Source of the DNA: Candidatus Hydrogenedentota bacterium | GTDB lineage: Bacteria > Hydrogenedentota > Hydrogenedentia > Hydrogenedentales > JAGMZX01 | Direction: 5' to 3' | Assembly: GCA_029556545.1 (NCBI GenBank) | Contig: JAKQEQ010000019.1 | Span: 65,694 to 129,693 of the forward strand | DNA length: 64,000 nucleotides | Shown here: piece after piece, positions 8,716-17,082 of the stretch | Numbering within the stretch: position 1 is the stretch's first letter | Layout of the letters: the number at the start of each line of letters is the position of its first letter | Translations under genes and position numbers: made by a program | The notes under the pieces: generated by a model | What the model was told of the DNA's origin: nothing | Databases searched by the model: none | What the model saw: the letters and a program-made list of their open reading frames with translations, nothing else

Positions 8716-8927
8716 TCAAGCGTGACCACTTCCCGTCGGGAATCCGGGGGGACGCCGCGGAGCATGTCCTCGCGCCGGTCTTCAAGGATTAGCGCAATGG
8801 CTTCGGCAAGGTTCTTCTTGCATTCCTCGACCGTGCGGCCTTGTCCATTTGCTCCGGGTACTTCCAGGCAATAGGCGACGTACCAGTCACCATCCTGCTC
8901 TACAATCGCGGTGAATTCGTTGTGCAT
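8712..8927 (-). CDS. hicB: HicB family antitoxin
   Basis: A 71-residue HicB protein with the partial RNase H-like fold: FTAIVEQDGDWYVAYCLEVPGANGQGRT, then VEECKKNLAEAIALILEDRRED. There is no obvious C-terminal DNA-binding helix-turn-helix, so this is the short HicB type. It should bind and mask HicA. The ATG at 8927 is favoured because an extended -10 element (8950-8958) sits just upstream, and an alternative Met eight codons earlier would lie in that promoter. GGAG precedes the ATG by about 10 bases. Confidence 0.87.
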   Translation of the reverse strand: MHNEFTAIVEQDGDWYVAYCLEVPGANGQGRTVEECKKNLAEAIALILEDRREDMLRGVPPDSRREVVTLE

Positions 8928-8949
8928 ATCCCATATCTCCGGCCACCGC

Positions 8950-8958
8950 ATTATAGCA
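8950..8958 (-). promoter_or_regulatory. Extended -10 promoter of hicBA
   Basis: On the minus strand the bases read TGCTATAAT, a perfect -10 hexamer with the extended TGn motif, about 22 bases before the hicB ATG. No good -35 lies at the usual distance, as expected for extended -10 promoters. A leader of about 16 nt is predicted. Confidence 0.5.
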
Positions 8959-9045
8959 TGTATTCCGCGCGGTGGTTTCTTTGCGCAGGTGGACAAACAC
9001 GGACACACATGGACCGAGACGGACGCCGCGCCGTGCGCTTTCCAA

Positions 9046-9798
9046 TTAGGACGCCCAGAGGTCCGCGTGGGCCGCGGCGCGGATGCGACAGCCCCATTCG
9101 AGGCGGAGCGAGGATTCGAGGTCCACGTGGCCGCCCGCCGCGCGGACCAACGCCGCGCCCGCCGCAACGTCCCAGAACATGATGTCGTCCTCGGCGTAGG
9201 CCTCGTAGCGGCCGCAGGCGACGTAAGCGAGCATGATCGCGGCGCTCCCCAGCAGCCGCAGTTTCTTGAACCTCTGCGCGTGTCGCACGAATTCCAGCAA
9301 CGACTCCTCCGAGTACGAGCGGTTCGTGGGAAACCCCGTGCTAAGAATCGACCGCGAACGCTCGCGAACCGCGGAAACGCGCATCGGCGCGCCGTTCAGC
9401 CACGCCCCTTCACTCACGACGCCGGTGAACAACTCGTCACGGTTGAAATCGTAGATGACACCGAGCAGCGGCTCGTTACCGCGCGCAAGCGCAATCGACA
9501 CCGCGCAGACCGGCGCGCCGCGTTGGAAATTCAGCGTGCCGTCGAGCGGGTCCACGATCCACGCGTCCACGTCCGCGCCGTAAGCGCCGTGCGTCCCGCT
9601 TTCCTCGGTCAGCACGGGGTGGGGGAGATCGCGCAGGACCTCGAGTATCCGCGCCTCGGCCTCGCGGTCCGCCTGCAGTTTGATGTCGCGGCCCTCTTCC
9701 TTGAGCACGACGCGCGGTTGCTGTATCGCATCGGCAAGGAACGCGCCCGCGTTCCGCGCCGCCGTTATCGCAAGGTCCAATTCGGCTTGATACCGCAT
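9046..9798 (-). CDS. Inositol monophosphatase family phosphatase
   Basis: A 250-residue FIG-superfamily phosphatase. The metal-binding motifs are present: LTEESGTHG (Glu-Glu pair, about 69-71), WIVDPLDGTLNF (about 80-91) and the C-terminal WDVAAGAALVRAAGG. Family members remove phosphate from inositol-1-P, PAP, fructose-1,6-bisphosphate or histidinol-P with Mg2+. It is the last gene of a five-gene minus-strand run and its ATG shares one base with the preceding dehydrogenase stop. With the GmhA-like isomerase in the same run it could be the sugar-phosphate phosphatase of that pathway; that role is inferred. Confidence 0.9.
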   Translation of the reverse strand: MRYQAELDLAITAARNAGAFLADAIQQPRVVLKEEGRDIKLQADREAEARILEVLRDLPHPVLTEESGTHGAYGADVDAWIVDPLDGTLNFQRGAPVCAVSIALARGNEPLLGVIYDFNRDELFTGVVSEGAWLNGAPMRVSAVRERSRSILSTGFPTNRSYSEESLLEFVRHAQRFKKLRLLGSAAIMLAYVACGRYEAYAEDDIMFWDVAAGAALVRAAGGHVDLESSLRLEWGCRIRAAAHADLWAS

Positions 9799-10727
9799 CA
9801 GGCGATTTCCAGGTCGCGCAACAGGTTCCGCACCGCCTGTATTTCCATGTCGCGTCGGCATTGGCGCGTGTACGTCCCCGCGTGCGGCGTGAGCAGCACC
9901 TGCGGATAGCGCGTGAGCGGACCTTCGTAGGGCTCGCTCCAGAAGGCGTCGAACCACGCCGCGCCCACTTTGCCCATATCGAGCGCCGCAACAAGCGCCG
10001 CCTCGTCCACAAGCTCGCCCCGCGCCGCATTGAGCAGCACGACGCCGTCGCGCATCCCCGCGAATTGGTCCGAACCCAGGATGCAGTCGGTTCCCGCGGC
10101 GTGCAACGACACAACGGCGGCTTCCGCCAGGCCGTTCTCGAGACGCGCCACGCGCGCGCCGATATCCGCCGCCGTCGCCTCCACATGCGGGTCGTACCAC
10201 AGGACCCGCGCGCCGAACGCCTCGATCAGCCGCGCAACGCGCCGCCCGATGTGCCCATAGCCGATCAGCAGCACCGACGTGCCCTCGAGGCCGAACCCGA
10301 TCATTTTCTTCCAGACGCCGCCGTGCAGCGCCTCGTTCATCGGGATCAGGTTGCGCGCCAGCGCCAACAGCGCCCCGACCGTCATCTCGGCGACCGCGCT
10401 TGCCGGGCCGTCCGGCGTACTCGACACGCGAATGCCCAGTTCCCGCGCGGCCTCGATGTCCACGTTGGTCATGCCGACGCCGACGCGCGCAATGGCTTTC
10501 AGGCGCGGCGCGGCGGACTCGAGCACCGCCCGGTTCAACGGTTCGAGACCTGCGAGCAACCCGTCCACACCTTGAAGATGCGCGATGGTTTCCCCTTCCG
10601 TGAGCCGCCGCCCGACCGGATTCGGCTTTACGGTTGCGCCCGTCTCCGCTAGCATGCACAGCGGGGTCGCGTCTTCTTTCGCAAAGGAAGACGGGCCTAT
10701 CGCGATACACAAGGGCGCATTGCGCAT
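9798..10727 (-). CDS. D-isomer specific 2-hydroxyacid dehydrogenase
   Basis: A 309-residue NAD-dependent dehydrogenase of the SerA/phosphoglycerate dehydrogenase family. The Rossmann motif is LLIGYGHIGRRVARL. The catalytic Arg lies in LNAARGELVDE, the Glu in SEPYEGPL and the His in TPHAGTYT, so the active site looks intact. It oxidises a D-2-hydroxyacid or reduces the matching 2-keto acid. The ATG at 10727 begins a normal-length family N-terminus and has a GGAGAGG-type site; the longer open frame upstream is not needed. It lies between the Gfo/Idh/MocA gene and the phosphatase. Confidence 0.9.
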   Translation of the reverse strand: MRNAPLCIAIGPSSFAKEDATPLCMLAETGATVKPNPVGRRLTEGETIAHLQGVDGLLAGLEPLNRAVLESAAPRLKAIARVGVGMTNVDIEAARELGIRVSSTPDGPASAVAEMTVGALLALARNLIPMNEALHGGVWKKMIGFGLEGTSVLLIGYGHIGRRVARLIEAFGARVLWYDPHVEATAADIGARVARLENGLAEAAVVSLHAAGTDCILGSDQFAGMRDGVVLLNAARGELVDEAALVAALDMGKVGAAWFDAFWSEPYEGPLTRYPQVLLTPHAGTYTRQCRRDMEIQAVRNLLRDLEIA

Positions 10728-10837
10728 GTCTCGCCGCCTCTCCATCGTTCCTGTTGTTCTGGCCACTCTCCTGCTCTTGTTCTGGCCGGTCTCCTGACCG
10801 AGCCAGTTACCGACCGCAGGTCTCCAACTATCAACCC

Positions 10838-11905
10838 TCAACTCGCGCCTCTCCCTCGGGGAGAGGGAGCACCAGGCGCCGAGGGCGACGCCATGAACGC
10901 GAGGTCATTCTCGTATATCGCAAACACCAATCGCATAGCCTTGAGCGCCTGTTCGCTGTTTCCCGTCGCAACCGGCGTGTCTTCGATCACGTGGCGGAGA
11001 AACTCATCCACTTCGCGTTCCCACGAAGGATCGGCGTCGAAGTAGATGACTTCCTCGCGCGGTGTGCCTTGCGCGAAACCGCTGTCGAACTGCCGCCGCG
11101 CCACGGAAATAGTCTCATCCCCGTAACTACGCGTCGAGGAGAGGATGCCGTTCACCGTCAGATAGCCCTCGCTGAGAAAGACCTCGAGACTGAAGCGATG
11201 CCGCCAATGGGTGCTCGAACTGTGCAGCATGGCGATACGGCCCGCCGCATCGCGGAGCAGGGCGAAAGCGTTGTCTTCGACCGCGATGTTCCAGTACGCG
11301 GTCGTCACCATGCTCTTCACCTCGACAAAGTCGCCGCAGAACATGCGCAGCAGATCGAGCATGTGAATGCCCTGGTCCAGGAGAATGCCCGCGCCGCTCA
11401 GTGCCTTGTCGCTCCGCCACTCTTGCTCGAACGCGGTCCCGCCCGACTTGCCGTAAACGCCGCGTAGCCAGAGGATGCGCCCGAGGCGGCCGCTGTCGAC
11501 GATGCGCTTTGCTTCTTGAATGCCCGCGTGGTAGCGGTGGTTGAATCCAAACTTGAGCTTGAGGCCGGGGGCGCGTCGTTCCGCGGCGATGATGTTCTCG
11601 ATGTCTTGGAGATTGCGACCCGGCGGCTTCTCCGAGAACACGTGCTTGCCCGCCTCGAGCGCGGCGATGACCACCTCCGGCGTATACCGGTTTGGCGTGC
11701 AGACACATACGGCGTCCACGTCCGCGTCCAATACCGCGCGATAGTCGCTCATGACGCGGACATGCGGAAACTCCCGAGAGAAGGCGTCCGGCCGCGGGTC
11801 CGCCCCGCAGACGAGCCGCGCCGCCGGGTGCTGTGCAAGCACGCGGGCGCGAATTCCGCCCATCTTCCCGAGGCCGATAATGCCGACTTTGATCACCTGA
11901 CTCAC
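10838..11905 (-). CDS. Gfo/Idh/MocA family oxidoreductase
   Basis: A 355-residue dehydrogenase with an N-terminal Rossmann motif (VGIIGLGKMGGIRARVL), the EKPPG motif (about residue 93) with the catalytic-type Lys, and the C-terminal substrate domain starting near FGFNHRYHAGIQEA. Family members oxidise or reduce sugars, inositols or their phosphates with NAD(P). The start is a GTG at 11905. The last ~12 residues (SPSAPGAPSPRGRG) are encoded by a palindromic repeat (10845-10879), so the C-terminus seems to have been extended by repeat insertion. It is co-directional with gmhA-like and hydroxyacid dehydrogenase genes. Confidence 0.92.
   Translation of the reverse strand: MSQVIKVGIIGLGKMGGIRARVLAQHPAARLVCGADPRPDAFSREFPHVRVMSDYRAVLDADVDAVCVCTPNRYTPEVVIAALEAGKHVFSEKPPGRNLQDIENIIAAERRAPGLKLKFGFNHRYHAGIQEAKRIVDSGRLGRILWLRGVYGKSGGTAFEQEWRSDKALSGAGILLDQGIHMLDLLRMFCGDFVEVKSMVTTAYWNIAVEDNAFALLRDAAGRIAMLHSSSTHWRHRFSLEVFLSEGYLTVNGILSSTRSYGDETISVARRQFDSGFAQGTPREEVIYFDADPSWEREVDEFLRHVIEDTPVATGNSEQALKAMRLVFAIYENDLAFMASPSAPGAPSPRGRGAS
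10845..10879. repeat. Palindromic repeat inside the 3' end of the Gfo/Idh/MocA gene
   Basis: CTCCCTC (10851-10857) and GAGGGAG (10863-10869) form a perfect 7-bp stem with a GGGGA loop. The outer GCGCCT/AGGCGC pair (10845-10850/10874-10879) can extend it. The element resembles the CCCTCTCCC...GGGAGAGGG palindromes scattered through many GC-rich genomes. Confidence 0.6.
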
Positions 11906-11914
11906 GTTCTCTTT

Positions 11915-11970
11915 CGTGGCATGGGCGTCTCTCCCATCGTTTCGAAATCACGGGCGATACGCCCGCGCCG
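11915..11970. repeat. Family B twin-hairpin palindromic repeat, copy 1
   Basis: A GTGGCATGGGCGTC...CCCAT half is followed by TCACGGGCGATACGCCCG. It lies between the GmhA-like and Gfo/Idh/MocA genes, inside the presumed operon. Better-preserved copies are at 16058-16115 and 35394-35448. Confidence 0.7.
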
Positions 11971-11973
11971 TGC

Positions 11974-12594
11974 TCAGTGGTGCAGCATCTTCCCGTGCCG
12001 CATGGTGAGGAAGCCGCAGAGGATATGCCCAAGCACTGAAAAGGCGTCCTCGACCGGGCCGTATTCATCCTTCGTCGTGGGCACGTGCGCCACGAGGTCG
12101 CATGCCTCCGCCAGACGTCCCCCCTCGAAACCGCACCAGCCAAGCGTGGTCGCGCCGCGCTCGCGCGCGAACACTATCGCGCGGACCACGTTTTCGCTGT
12201 TCCCGCTGACGGACATGGCCAGCACCACGTCGCCGGGTTCGAGGTGGACGCGCAACTGCCGCTCGAACACGTTGTCATAGCCCGCGTCGTTGGCTAGCGC
12301 CGTGACCGAAGGCACGTTGTCGCTCAGGCAAAGCGCCCGAAACGGTGGCGTGCCTTCCGCGTAGCCGCCAGCCACCAGATCATTCACGATGTGCGCCGCC
12401 ACGCCCGCGCTGCCGCCGTTCGCGACGAGATACAGTCTGTGCCCCGCGCGTGACGCTTGGTCGATGCAGTCCACCATGCTGTCGAGGATGCCTACGTCGA
12501 TACCGCCCAGCACCTCGTGCAGCCGTTCTACGTATTTCGGCGCATAGTCGGCCACCGAAGCCGACGACGCATACAATTCCGCGAGTTTGTACAA
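11974..12594 (-). CDS. SIS-domain sugar-phosphate isomerase, GmhA-like
   Basis: A 206-residue SIS protein resembling sedoheptulose-7-phosphate isomerase GmhA. The phosphate-binding motif is YLVANGGSAGVAAHIVNDL (about 55-73), and there is a second SIS Ser/Thr loop AMSVSGNSENVV. GmhA converts sedoheptulose 7-P to D-glycero-manno-heptose 7-P, the first step of heptose synthesis for surface glycans. The start is a TTG at 12594 supported by AAGGAG six bases upstream; no better ATG exists. It begins 3 bases after the methyltransferase stop. No kinase or GmhB/HldE partner is visible, so the exact pathway is unproven. Confidence 0.85.
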   Translation of the reverse strand: MYKLAELYASSASVADYAPKYVERLHEVLGGIDVGILDSMVDCIDQASRAGHRLYLVANGGSAGVAAHIVNDLVAGGYAEGTPPFRALCLSDNVPSVTALANDAGYDNVFERQLRVHLEPGDVVLAMSVSGNSENVVRAIVFARERGATTLGWCGFEGGRLAEACDLVAHVPTTKDEYGPVEDAFSVLGHILCGFLTMRHGKMLHH

Positions 12595-12597
12595 CGG

Positions 12598-13638
12598 TCA
12601 CTCCTTGGTCTTGCGCGCGGCAACCCGCACGTGCGAACTGAGACGGTGCTTCTGCAGGAACGCCTGAAAGTCCTCGTGCGCGAGCGCATCGCGCTCCTCG
12701 ATCAGGTATCGGACAAAGGCCGGCAACTCGATAGACGGGTCCTGTCGCGCGGCATGCTCGACCAGTTGAAGGTCCAGTTGGCCCGGTGTACTCAACTCGA
12801 TCAGCTCCATGCCGCAGCGCGCCACCAATTGGCCGAGCCCTTCGATGGACATGAGGTTCAGATGCTCCGGCGCGAAGATGTACGGCGTCTTGTCCCACAG
12901 CACCTGCAAGTCGAACCCGCTGATCGTGCGCGTCGTGAAGAAGAACAGTCCGCCCGGCGCGAGCATCGCCGCCGCCGCACGCAAGAACGCCGCGGGCGCG
13001 AACTGGTGCTCCATCTTCTCGAAGGCGCTCACCGCGCCCAAGCCCCGCGCCGCGCTCTCCGCGACCACCCGCACGGGCGCCTGGGTCTCGCCTTGCGGCG
13101 ACAAGATTGGATCGACGCTGTAGAGCGTGTCGAAGACGCCGAGCGCGTGGACCTCATCGAAGATAAGCGGCGAATGGGTGTACAGGTCGGCGTAGACGCG
13201 CGCCTCGCGGTTGCCCGCCTCGTCATAGGCCTGGCACATCCAACTGGCGTGGGAACTCAAGAGGTGGTAGCGCCGCGCCTTCGCCGTGTCCCGCGAAAAG
13301 TGCTCGACGCGGAACCGACTCGCGTTCGAATGGGTGTAATAGTTCTCAAGCGCCTCCGCGGTGGGTCGGGGGGACACAAAGACACTACCGCAGGCACGGC
13401 ATCGGTTGTACTGGAAACCGTACTTGTCAAACGCGGGGTCCCGGTCCGCGCCGTCGCAGGCGGGGCACGCCGTCTCGACGCGTGAGGCCGGATCGCGGAA
13501 ATACTCCGCTGCGTCGTGGACCGAAAGTCGCTTGAATTCGGACATGAGCGCGGGGGGACGGATGTCCGCCTCGCGCAGGCCGCTCGAAACGACGACGCGC
13601 TTCATAAGCCGCGGGGAGTTCGGTGTTTGTTGCTGCAT
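12598..13638 (-). CDS. Class I SAM methyltransferase with N-terminal zinc-ribbon
   Basis: A 346-residue protein. A four-cysteine knuckle (CPACDG and CRACGS, about residues 58-86) is followed by a methyltransferase core in which the usual GxGxG motif is hard to see. Later motifs FEKMEHQFAPAAFLRAAAAMLAPGGLFFFTT and PEHLNLMS are clear. This layout is found in sugar C- and N-methyltransferases and in methyltransferases of surface-polysaccharide clusters. The ATG at 13638 gives a 30-residue lead; later Mets are possible starts. As the first gene of the minus-strand run that includes the GmhA-like isomerase, it probably modifies a nucleotide-sugar or glycan. Confidence 0.75.
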   Translation of the reverse strand: MQQQTPNSPRLMKRVVVSSGLREADIRPPALMSEFKRLSVHDAAEYFRDPASRVETACPACDGADRDPAFDKYGFQYNRCRACGSVFVSPRPTAEALENYYTHSNASRFRVEHFSRDTAKARRYHLLSSHASWMCQAYDEAGNREARVYADLYTHSPLIFDEVHALGVFDTLYSVDPILSPQGETQAPVRVVAESAARGLGAVSAFEKMEHQFAPAAFLRAAAAMLAPGGLFFFTTRTISGFDLQVLWDKTPYIFAPEHLNLMSIEGLGQLVARCGMELIELSTPGQLDLQLVEHAARQDPSIELPAFVRYLIEERDALAHEDFQAFLQKHRLSSHVRVAARKTKE

Positions 13639-13722
13639 GGGTGTTTCTCGACGTCGCGCCGCTCCTGAAAGAGCGATTACAGCAGAACACTTTCAGGCAA
13701 GTCAATCGGCGAACCACTCCGA

Positions 13723-14955
13723 TCAGGGCCGCGCGCGGACCACGCTCAGCTCGAATACCCTGCCGCGCCGCACCCGCCGAACCGTGAATTCGAGGCCCTG
13801 CGCCGTGTGGGTATCGCCCGGTCTCGGGGCCCGATCAAGACGACGCAACAGCCAATCCGAGAGCACGCCGTGAATGTCCTCAAGCGAAACCCCCAAGTGT
13901 CGTGCCGCCTCGGCCACCGGCAGTCCGCCGCCGAGTATCCACACCCCGCCGCTGAGCGCGTGGCACATCCGCGGAAGCCGGTCGAACTCGTCCTCGATCT
14001 CGCCGACCAATTCCTCGACGATGTCCTCCAACGTGACCATCCCTAGCGCCGTCCCGTCTGCGCCTCGCACCATGGCCAAGTGGATATGCTGATCGACAAA
14101 ACGCGCGAGAAGCTCCGCGGCCGTGTCCTCCCGGTCCACAAAGGCTATCGGGCGGATGATCCCGCCGAAGTTCGGCTCGTTCGGATTGGTGCGCATGAAG
14201 TACACCATCTCCTTGAAATTCACGTAACCGACAACGCGTCCGCGATCCTCCCCTTCGCACACGGGAAAGCGCGTGTGCGCGTCCATGTGCGCCGCGACGA
14301 TCGCGTCCATGATCGTTTGCGACGTCGACAAGAAGGAGACCTGATCGAGCGGAATCATGACCTGGCGCACGCGCACCCGCGAAAGCCGCATCGCGCGCGT
14401 GATGATCCGTTCCTGGTACGCCCCCAGTTCATTCGAAAGCCGCGCCAAGCCGACAAGCGCGGCGATCTCCTCGACCGTCGCGTGCTCGGTGCGCGCCGCG
14501 GCGCGCCCCTCGAAGGGCCGGTTCATGAAACGAATGAATCGGAGCACAGGCGACAGCACGGTAATGGCGGCGCTGAGTGGATTCGCGAACAGCCCCGCGA
14601 AGAACACGTTGAATCGCACCCCCAATGTCTTCGGCAGTATCTCCGTGAATTGCAGCATCAGGAACGTGAACACGAGCGAAAAGACCCAAATCCACCGGTC
14701 CCCGAACAGGTCGTCGAATTCCGATCCGGCGATGGACGCGCCGATGGTGTGCGCCGCCGTGTTCAGGATCAGAATCACGGCGATCGGGCGCTGAATGTCG
14801 CTCTTGAACGCCCGCCAGATGCCGCCCAGACGCGGGTGCCGCGTCGAAATAGCCGCTAGCTGCGCGGGCGTCAGACTCAGCAGGGTTGCCTCCATCAGCG
14901 AACATAGGGCCGAGACCCCGAGCGCCAGGAAAACGCTTGCCAAAAACAACGCCAT
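13723..14955 (-). CDS. CNNM/CBS-domain membrane protein (hemolysin C/CorC family)
   Basis: A 410-residue inner-membrane protein. An N-terminal CNNM transmembrane domain with four hydrophobic helices (about 1-180) is followed by a CBS pair (VMIPLDQVSFLSTSQTIMDAIVAA and GMVTLEDIVEELVGEIEDEFD). A CorC_HlyC transporter-associated domain lies at the C-terminus (about 320-405). Relatives act in Mg2+/Co2+ efflux or cation homeostasis. The ATG at 14955 has AAGGAG upstream. It is a single-gene unit. Confidence 0.92.
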   Translation of the reverse strand: MALFLASVFLALGVSALCSLMEATLLSLTPAQLAAISTRHPRLGGIWRAFKSDIQRPIAVILILNTAAHTIGASIAGSEFDDLFGDRWIWVFSLVFTFLMLQFTEILPKTLGVRFNVFFAGLFANPLSAAITVLSPVLRFIRFMNRPFEGRAAARTEHATVEEIAALVGLARLSNELGAYQERIITRAMRLSRVRVRQVMIPLDQVSFLSTSQTIMDAIVAAHMDAHTRFPVCEGEDRGRVVGYVNFKEMVYFMRTNPNEPNFGGIIRPIAFVDREDTAAELLARFVDQHIHLAMVRGADGTALGMVTLEDIVEELVGEIEDEFDRLPRMCHALSGGVWILGGGLPVAEAARHLGVSLEDIHGVLSDWLLRRLDRAPRPGDTHTAQGLEFTVRRVRRGRVFELSVVRARP

Positions 14956-15080
14956 GACTCAAGCTCCTTGGGCGGCGCGTCGGCGGCGCCTTGAAGCCGC
15001 TAACCGTTACGCCATTGCAGGAAAGGAAGTCACGAAATACACCCGTCGCCCCGGCTGGACATCCGCATGGGCGCGTGCGG

Positions 15081-15893
15081 TCATCCGGAGGCACGCCTCG
15101 GAGCCCGCGCGGCCGAGCGCTCGTTGCGTCGCCGGTCGGCTGCCTTCGCGGATGCGGTCCCGGCAACCTCGAAGTCGCACACAATCGGCAAGTGGTCGGA
15201 AAACCGCACATGGGGCACGGAAAAGCGCCTGATCTTGATTTGGGGACTGTGCAGAATGAAGTCGATCTCGCGCTTCGGCGACCAACTGGGGAACGTGGGC
15301 GCGCCCTCGTGATTCGCGTTGATCAGCCCCGACGCCGCAAGGAACAGATGGAGTTCCCGATCGCCCCAAAGCACGTTGAAATCCCCGGCAACCAGCATCG
15401 GCTTATTTATCGCCGCGAACATGCTGTACAAATCGCTCAGTTGATACTGCCGGTGTCGATATTTCAGGGACAAGTGGACGAGGAAGATGACGAAATCCGA
15501 GAATTCGAGTTCGATTACGAGCCGTTTAATGCCTCTGTCGAAGTAGTGAAAGCCTTGGGTCTCGATGCGCTGATTAGTCAGGAAAGCGTTGCCCTGTTCT
15601 TTGAGCACGGGCACCCGCCGCGCGATGGAAGTCTGGGGATACTTGGACTCGTAAACGTGCGAAAAGCCCAGATCGCCCGCAATTGCCTCGGCTTGGCTCA
15701 CCTTCTCGGCAAGGTATGAGCCGTTATCCACCTCGACCAAACCGACGATGTCCGGGTCCAGCGAGCGCAGGAACCCGCTCAAGGCCCGCAGATTATCCTG
15801 GGGGCGACGAAAATACCCGCTGAACGGTACGGGAAGATGAAAGTGCCATCCCGACCCCGTACCATAGCGAATGTTGTAAAGCACAAACCGCAT
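15081..15893 (-). CDS. Endonuclease/exonuclease/phosphatase (EEP) family protein
   Basis: A 270-residue protein of the DNase I/EEP superfamily. It has LYNIRYGTG at the N-terminus, the metal-binding Glu in IVGLVEVDNGS (about residue 52), AGDFNVLWGD with the catalytic Asp and Asn, and the terminal SDHLPIVCDFEV with the Asp-His pair, so the full active site is visible. Members hydrolyse phosphodiester or phosphomonoester bonds in DNA, RNA, lipids or sugars. There is no signal peptide. The C-terminal 25 residues are Arg/Ala-rich. The substrate is unknown. Confidence 0.88.
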   Translation of the reverse strand: MRFVLYNIRYGTGSGWHFHLPVPFSGYFRRPQDNLRALSGFLRSLDPDIVGLVEVDNGSYLAEKVSQAEAIAGDLGFSHVYESKYPQTSIARRVPVLKEQGNAFLTNQRIETQGFHYFDRGIKRLVIELEFSDFVIFLVHLSLKYRHRQYQLSDLYSMFAAINKPMLVAGDFNVLWGDRELHLFLAASGLINANHEGAPTFPSWSPKREIDFILHSPQIKIRRFSVPHVRFSDHLPIVCDFEVAGTASAKAADRRRNERSAARAPRRASG

Positions 15894-15950
15894 CAGCTTA
15901 TCCGCGGTACTCCAACAAAACTGCCCATGGCGTGGTCCGCCGCCGCCGGA

Positions 15951-16115
15951 CTTGAATCACGGGCCAAACGCCCGCGTCACCGCAGCCGGCCCGCCAGCCG
16001 CGCCAGCCACCACATATTATGCCACCAGACCGCAGGAAAGCGCATTCGGGCTTGTTCGTGGCATGGGCGTCTTGCCTATGGACTCGAAATCACGGGCAAG
16101 ATGCCCGTGCCACCG
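15951..16115. repeat. Family B palindromic repeats: degenerate copy plus copy 2
   Basis: Positions 16058-16115 hold a GTGGCATGGGCGTC...GCCTATG half, then CACGGGCAAGATGCCCGTGCCAC. GTGGC and GCCAC outer arms enclose two hairpins. A degenerate half (AATCACGGGCCAAACGCCCG) lies at 15955-15974. The rest of 15894-16152 has no gene. The repeat ends 37 bases before the EamA transporter start. Confidence 0.75.
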
Positions 16116-16152
16116 CTTGCATCCCCCGGAACCGCCTCGTATAGTGCCCGCC

Positions 16153-17082
16153 ATGTCGGCCCCGCCTCCTTCCCTCGTACAGGTGTCCGCCGCCGCGAAT
16201 CGGCGCGCCGCGCGCGACATGCTGCTGGCATCGTTCGGATTCGCGACGATGTCGTGCATCGCCCATGGATTCCGCGGCCAGGCCCCGTGGCCGGCGGTGG
16301 CGCTCGCGCGGATGGCCGTCACGCCCCTCCTGATGTACGCGTTGCTTGCGATGCACGGCATCCCGATGGTCTGGTTCGGCTCGCGGGCGCTCTGGTGGCG
16401 CAGCCTCAGCGGCACGATTGGGCTGCTCTGTAACTTCTACGCGCTGACTCGCCTGCCGATCACGGACGTGGTGACCGTGCTGTCCACGAGCCCCGTCTGG
16501 GTCGCCGTGATTCTCGCGACCGTCTTCCGGTGGCCCATGCCGCGCGGCGTGTGGATTCATGCCGCCCTGGCCGTCGTCGGCGTCTATATCATGCACCGGC
16601 CCTCCTTCAACGCCGACGCTCTGCCGCTCCTGGTCATCCTGTTGGGCGCGATGGTCATTGCCACCACGAAGGTAAGCCTGAGTTTCTGCGGCCATCTGCA
16701 TCCCTACGCCGTCGTCGCGCACTACTCGACCTGCGCCACCTTGATTTCGCTGGTCCTCTGCTTCGTGGTGACCGACCCACGCGTCGGCCACGTGAACACG
16801 TCGCTCGGGCTGTGGTGGTGGCTTGTGCCGATGGGACTCGCCGGCACCGGCGCGCAAATTTTCATGACCCGCGCCTACGCGCGCGGCGCGACCGCGATGG
16901 TGGCGCTCGTCAGCATCAGTCAGATTGCCTTCGCCGCAGCCTATGATCTCGTCGTTTGGGGACATGGCTTTGACCTGTGGAAGGCTGCGGGCGTGTCGGT
17001 CATCGCGGGCGCCATCGCTTTGAGCGTGCGCGCCAACGCGGCCCTACGTTCGGAGCAGGCGGCGCTCACAGCTTTAGAATGA
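16153..17082 (+). CDS. EamA/DMT-family transporter
   Basis: A 309-residue integral membrane protein with about ten hydrophobic helices arranged as two EamA repeats. The first repeat carries LARMAVTPLLMYALL and LCNFYALTRLPITDVVTVLSTSPVWVAVILA. The second contains GLAGTGAQIFMTRAYARGATAMVALVSISQIAFAA. The family exports amino acids, nucleosides or other metabolites. The ATG at 16153 is chosen because earlier in-frame codons run through the family-B repeat. Its 3' end overlaps the convergent acyltransferase gene by 17 bp. Confidence 0.88.
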   Translation: MSAPPPSLVQVSAAANRRAARDMLLASFGFATMSCIAHGFRGQAPWPAVALARMAVTPLLMYALLAMHGIPMVWFGSRALWWRSLSGTIGLLCNFYALTRLPITDVVTVLSTSPVWVAVILATVFRWPMPRGVWIHAALAVVGVYIMHRPSFNADALPLLVILLGAMVIATTKVSLSFCGHLHPYAVVAHYSTCATLISLVLCFVVTDPRVGHVNTSLGLWWWLVPMGLAGTGAQIFMTRAYARGATAMVALVSISQIAFAAAYDLVVWGHGFDLWKAAGVSVIAGAIALSVRANAALRSEQAALTALE

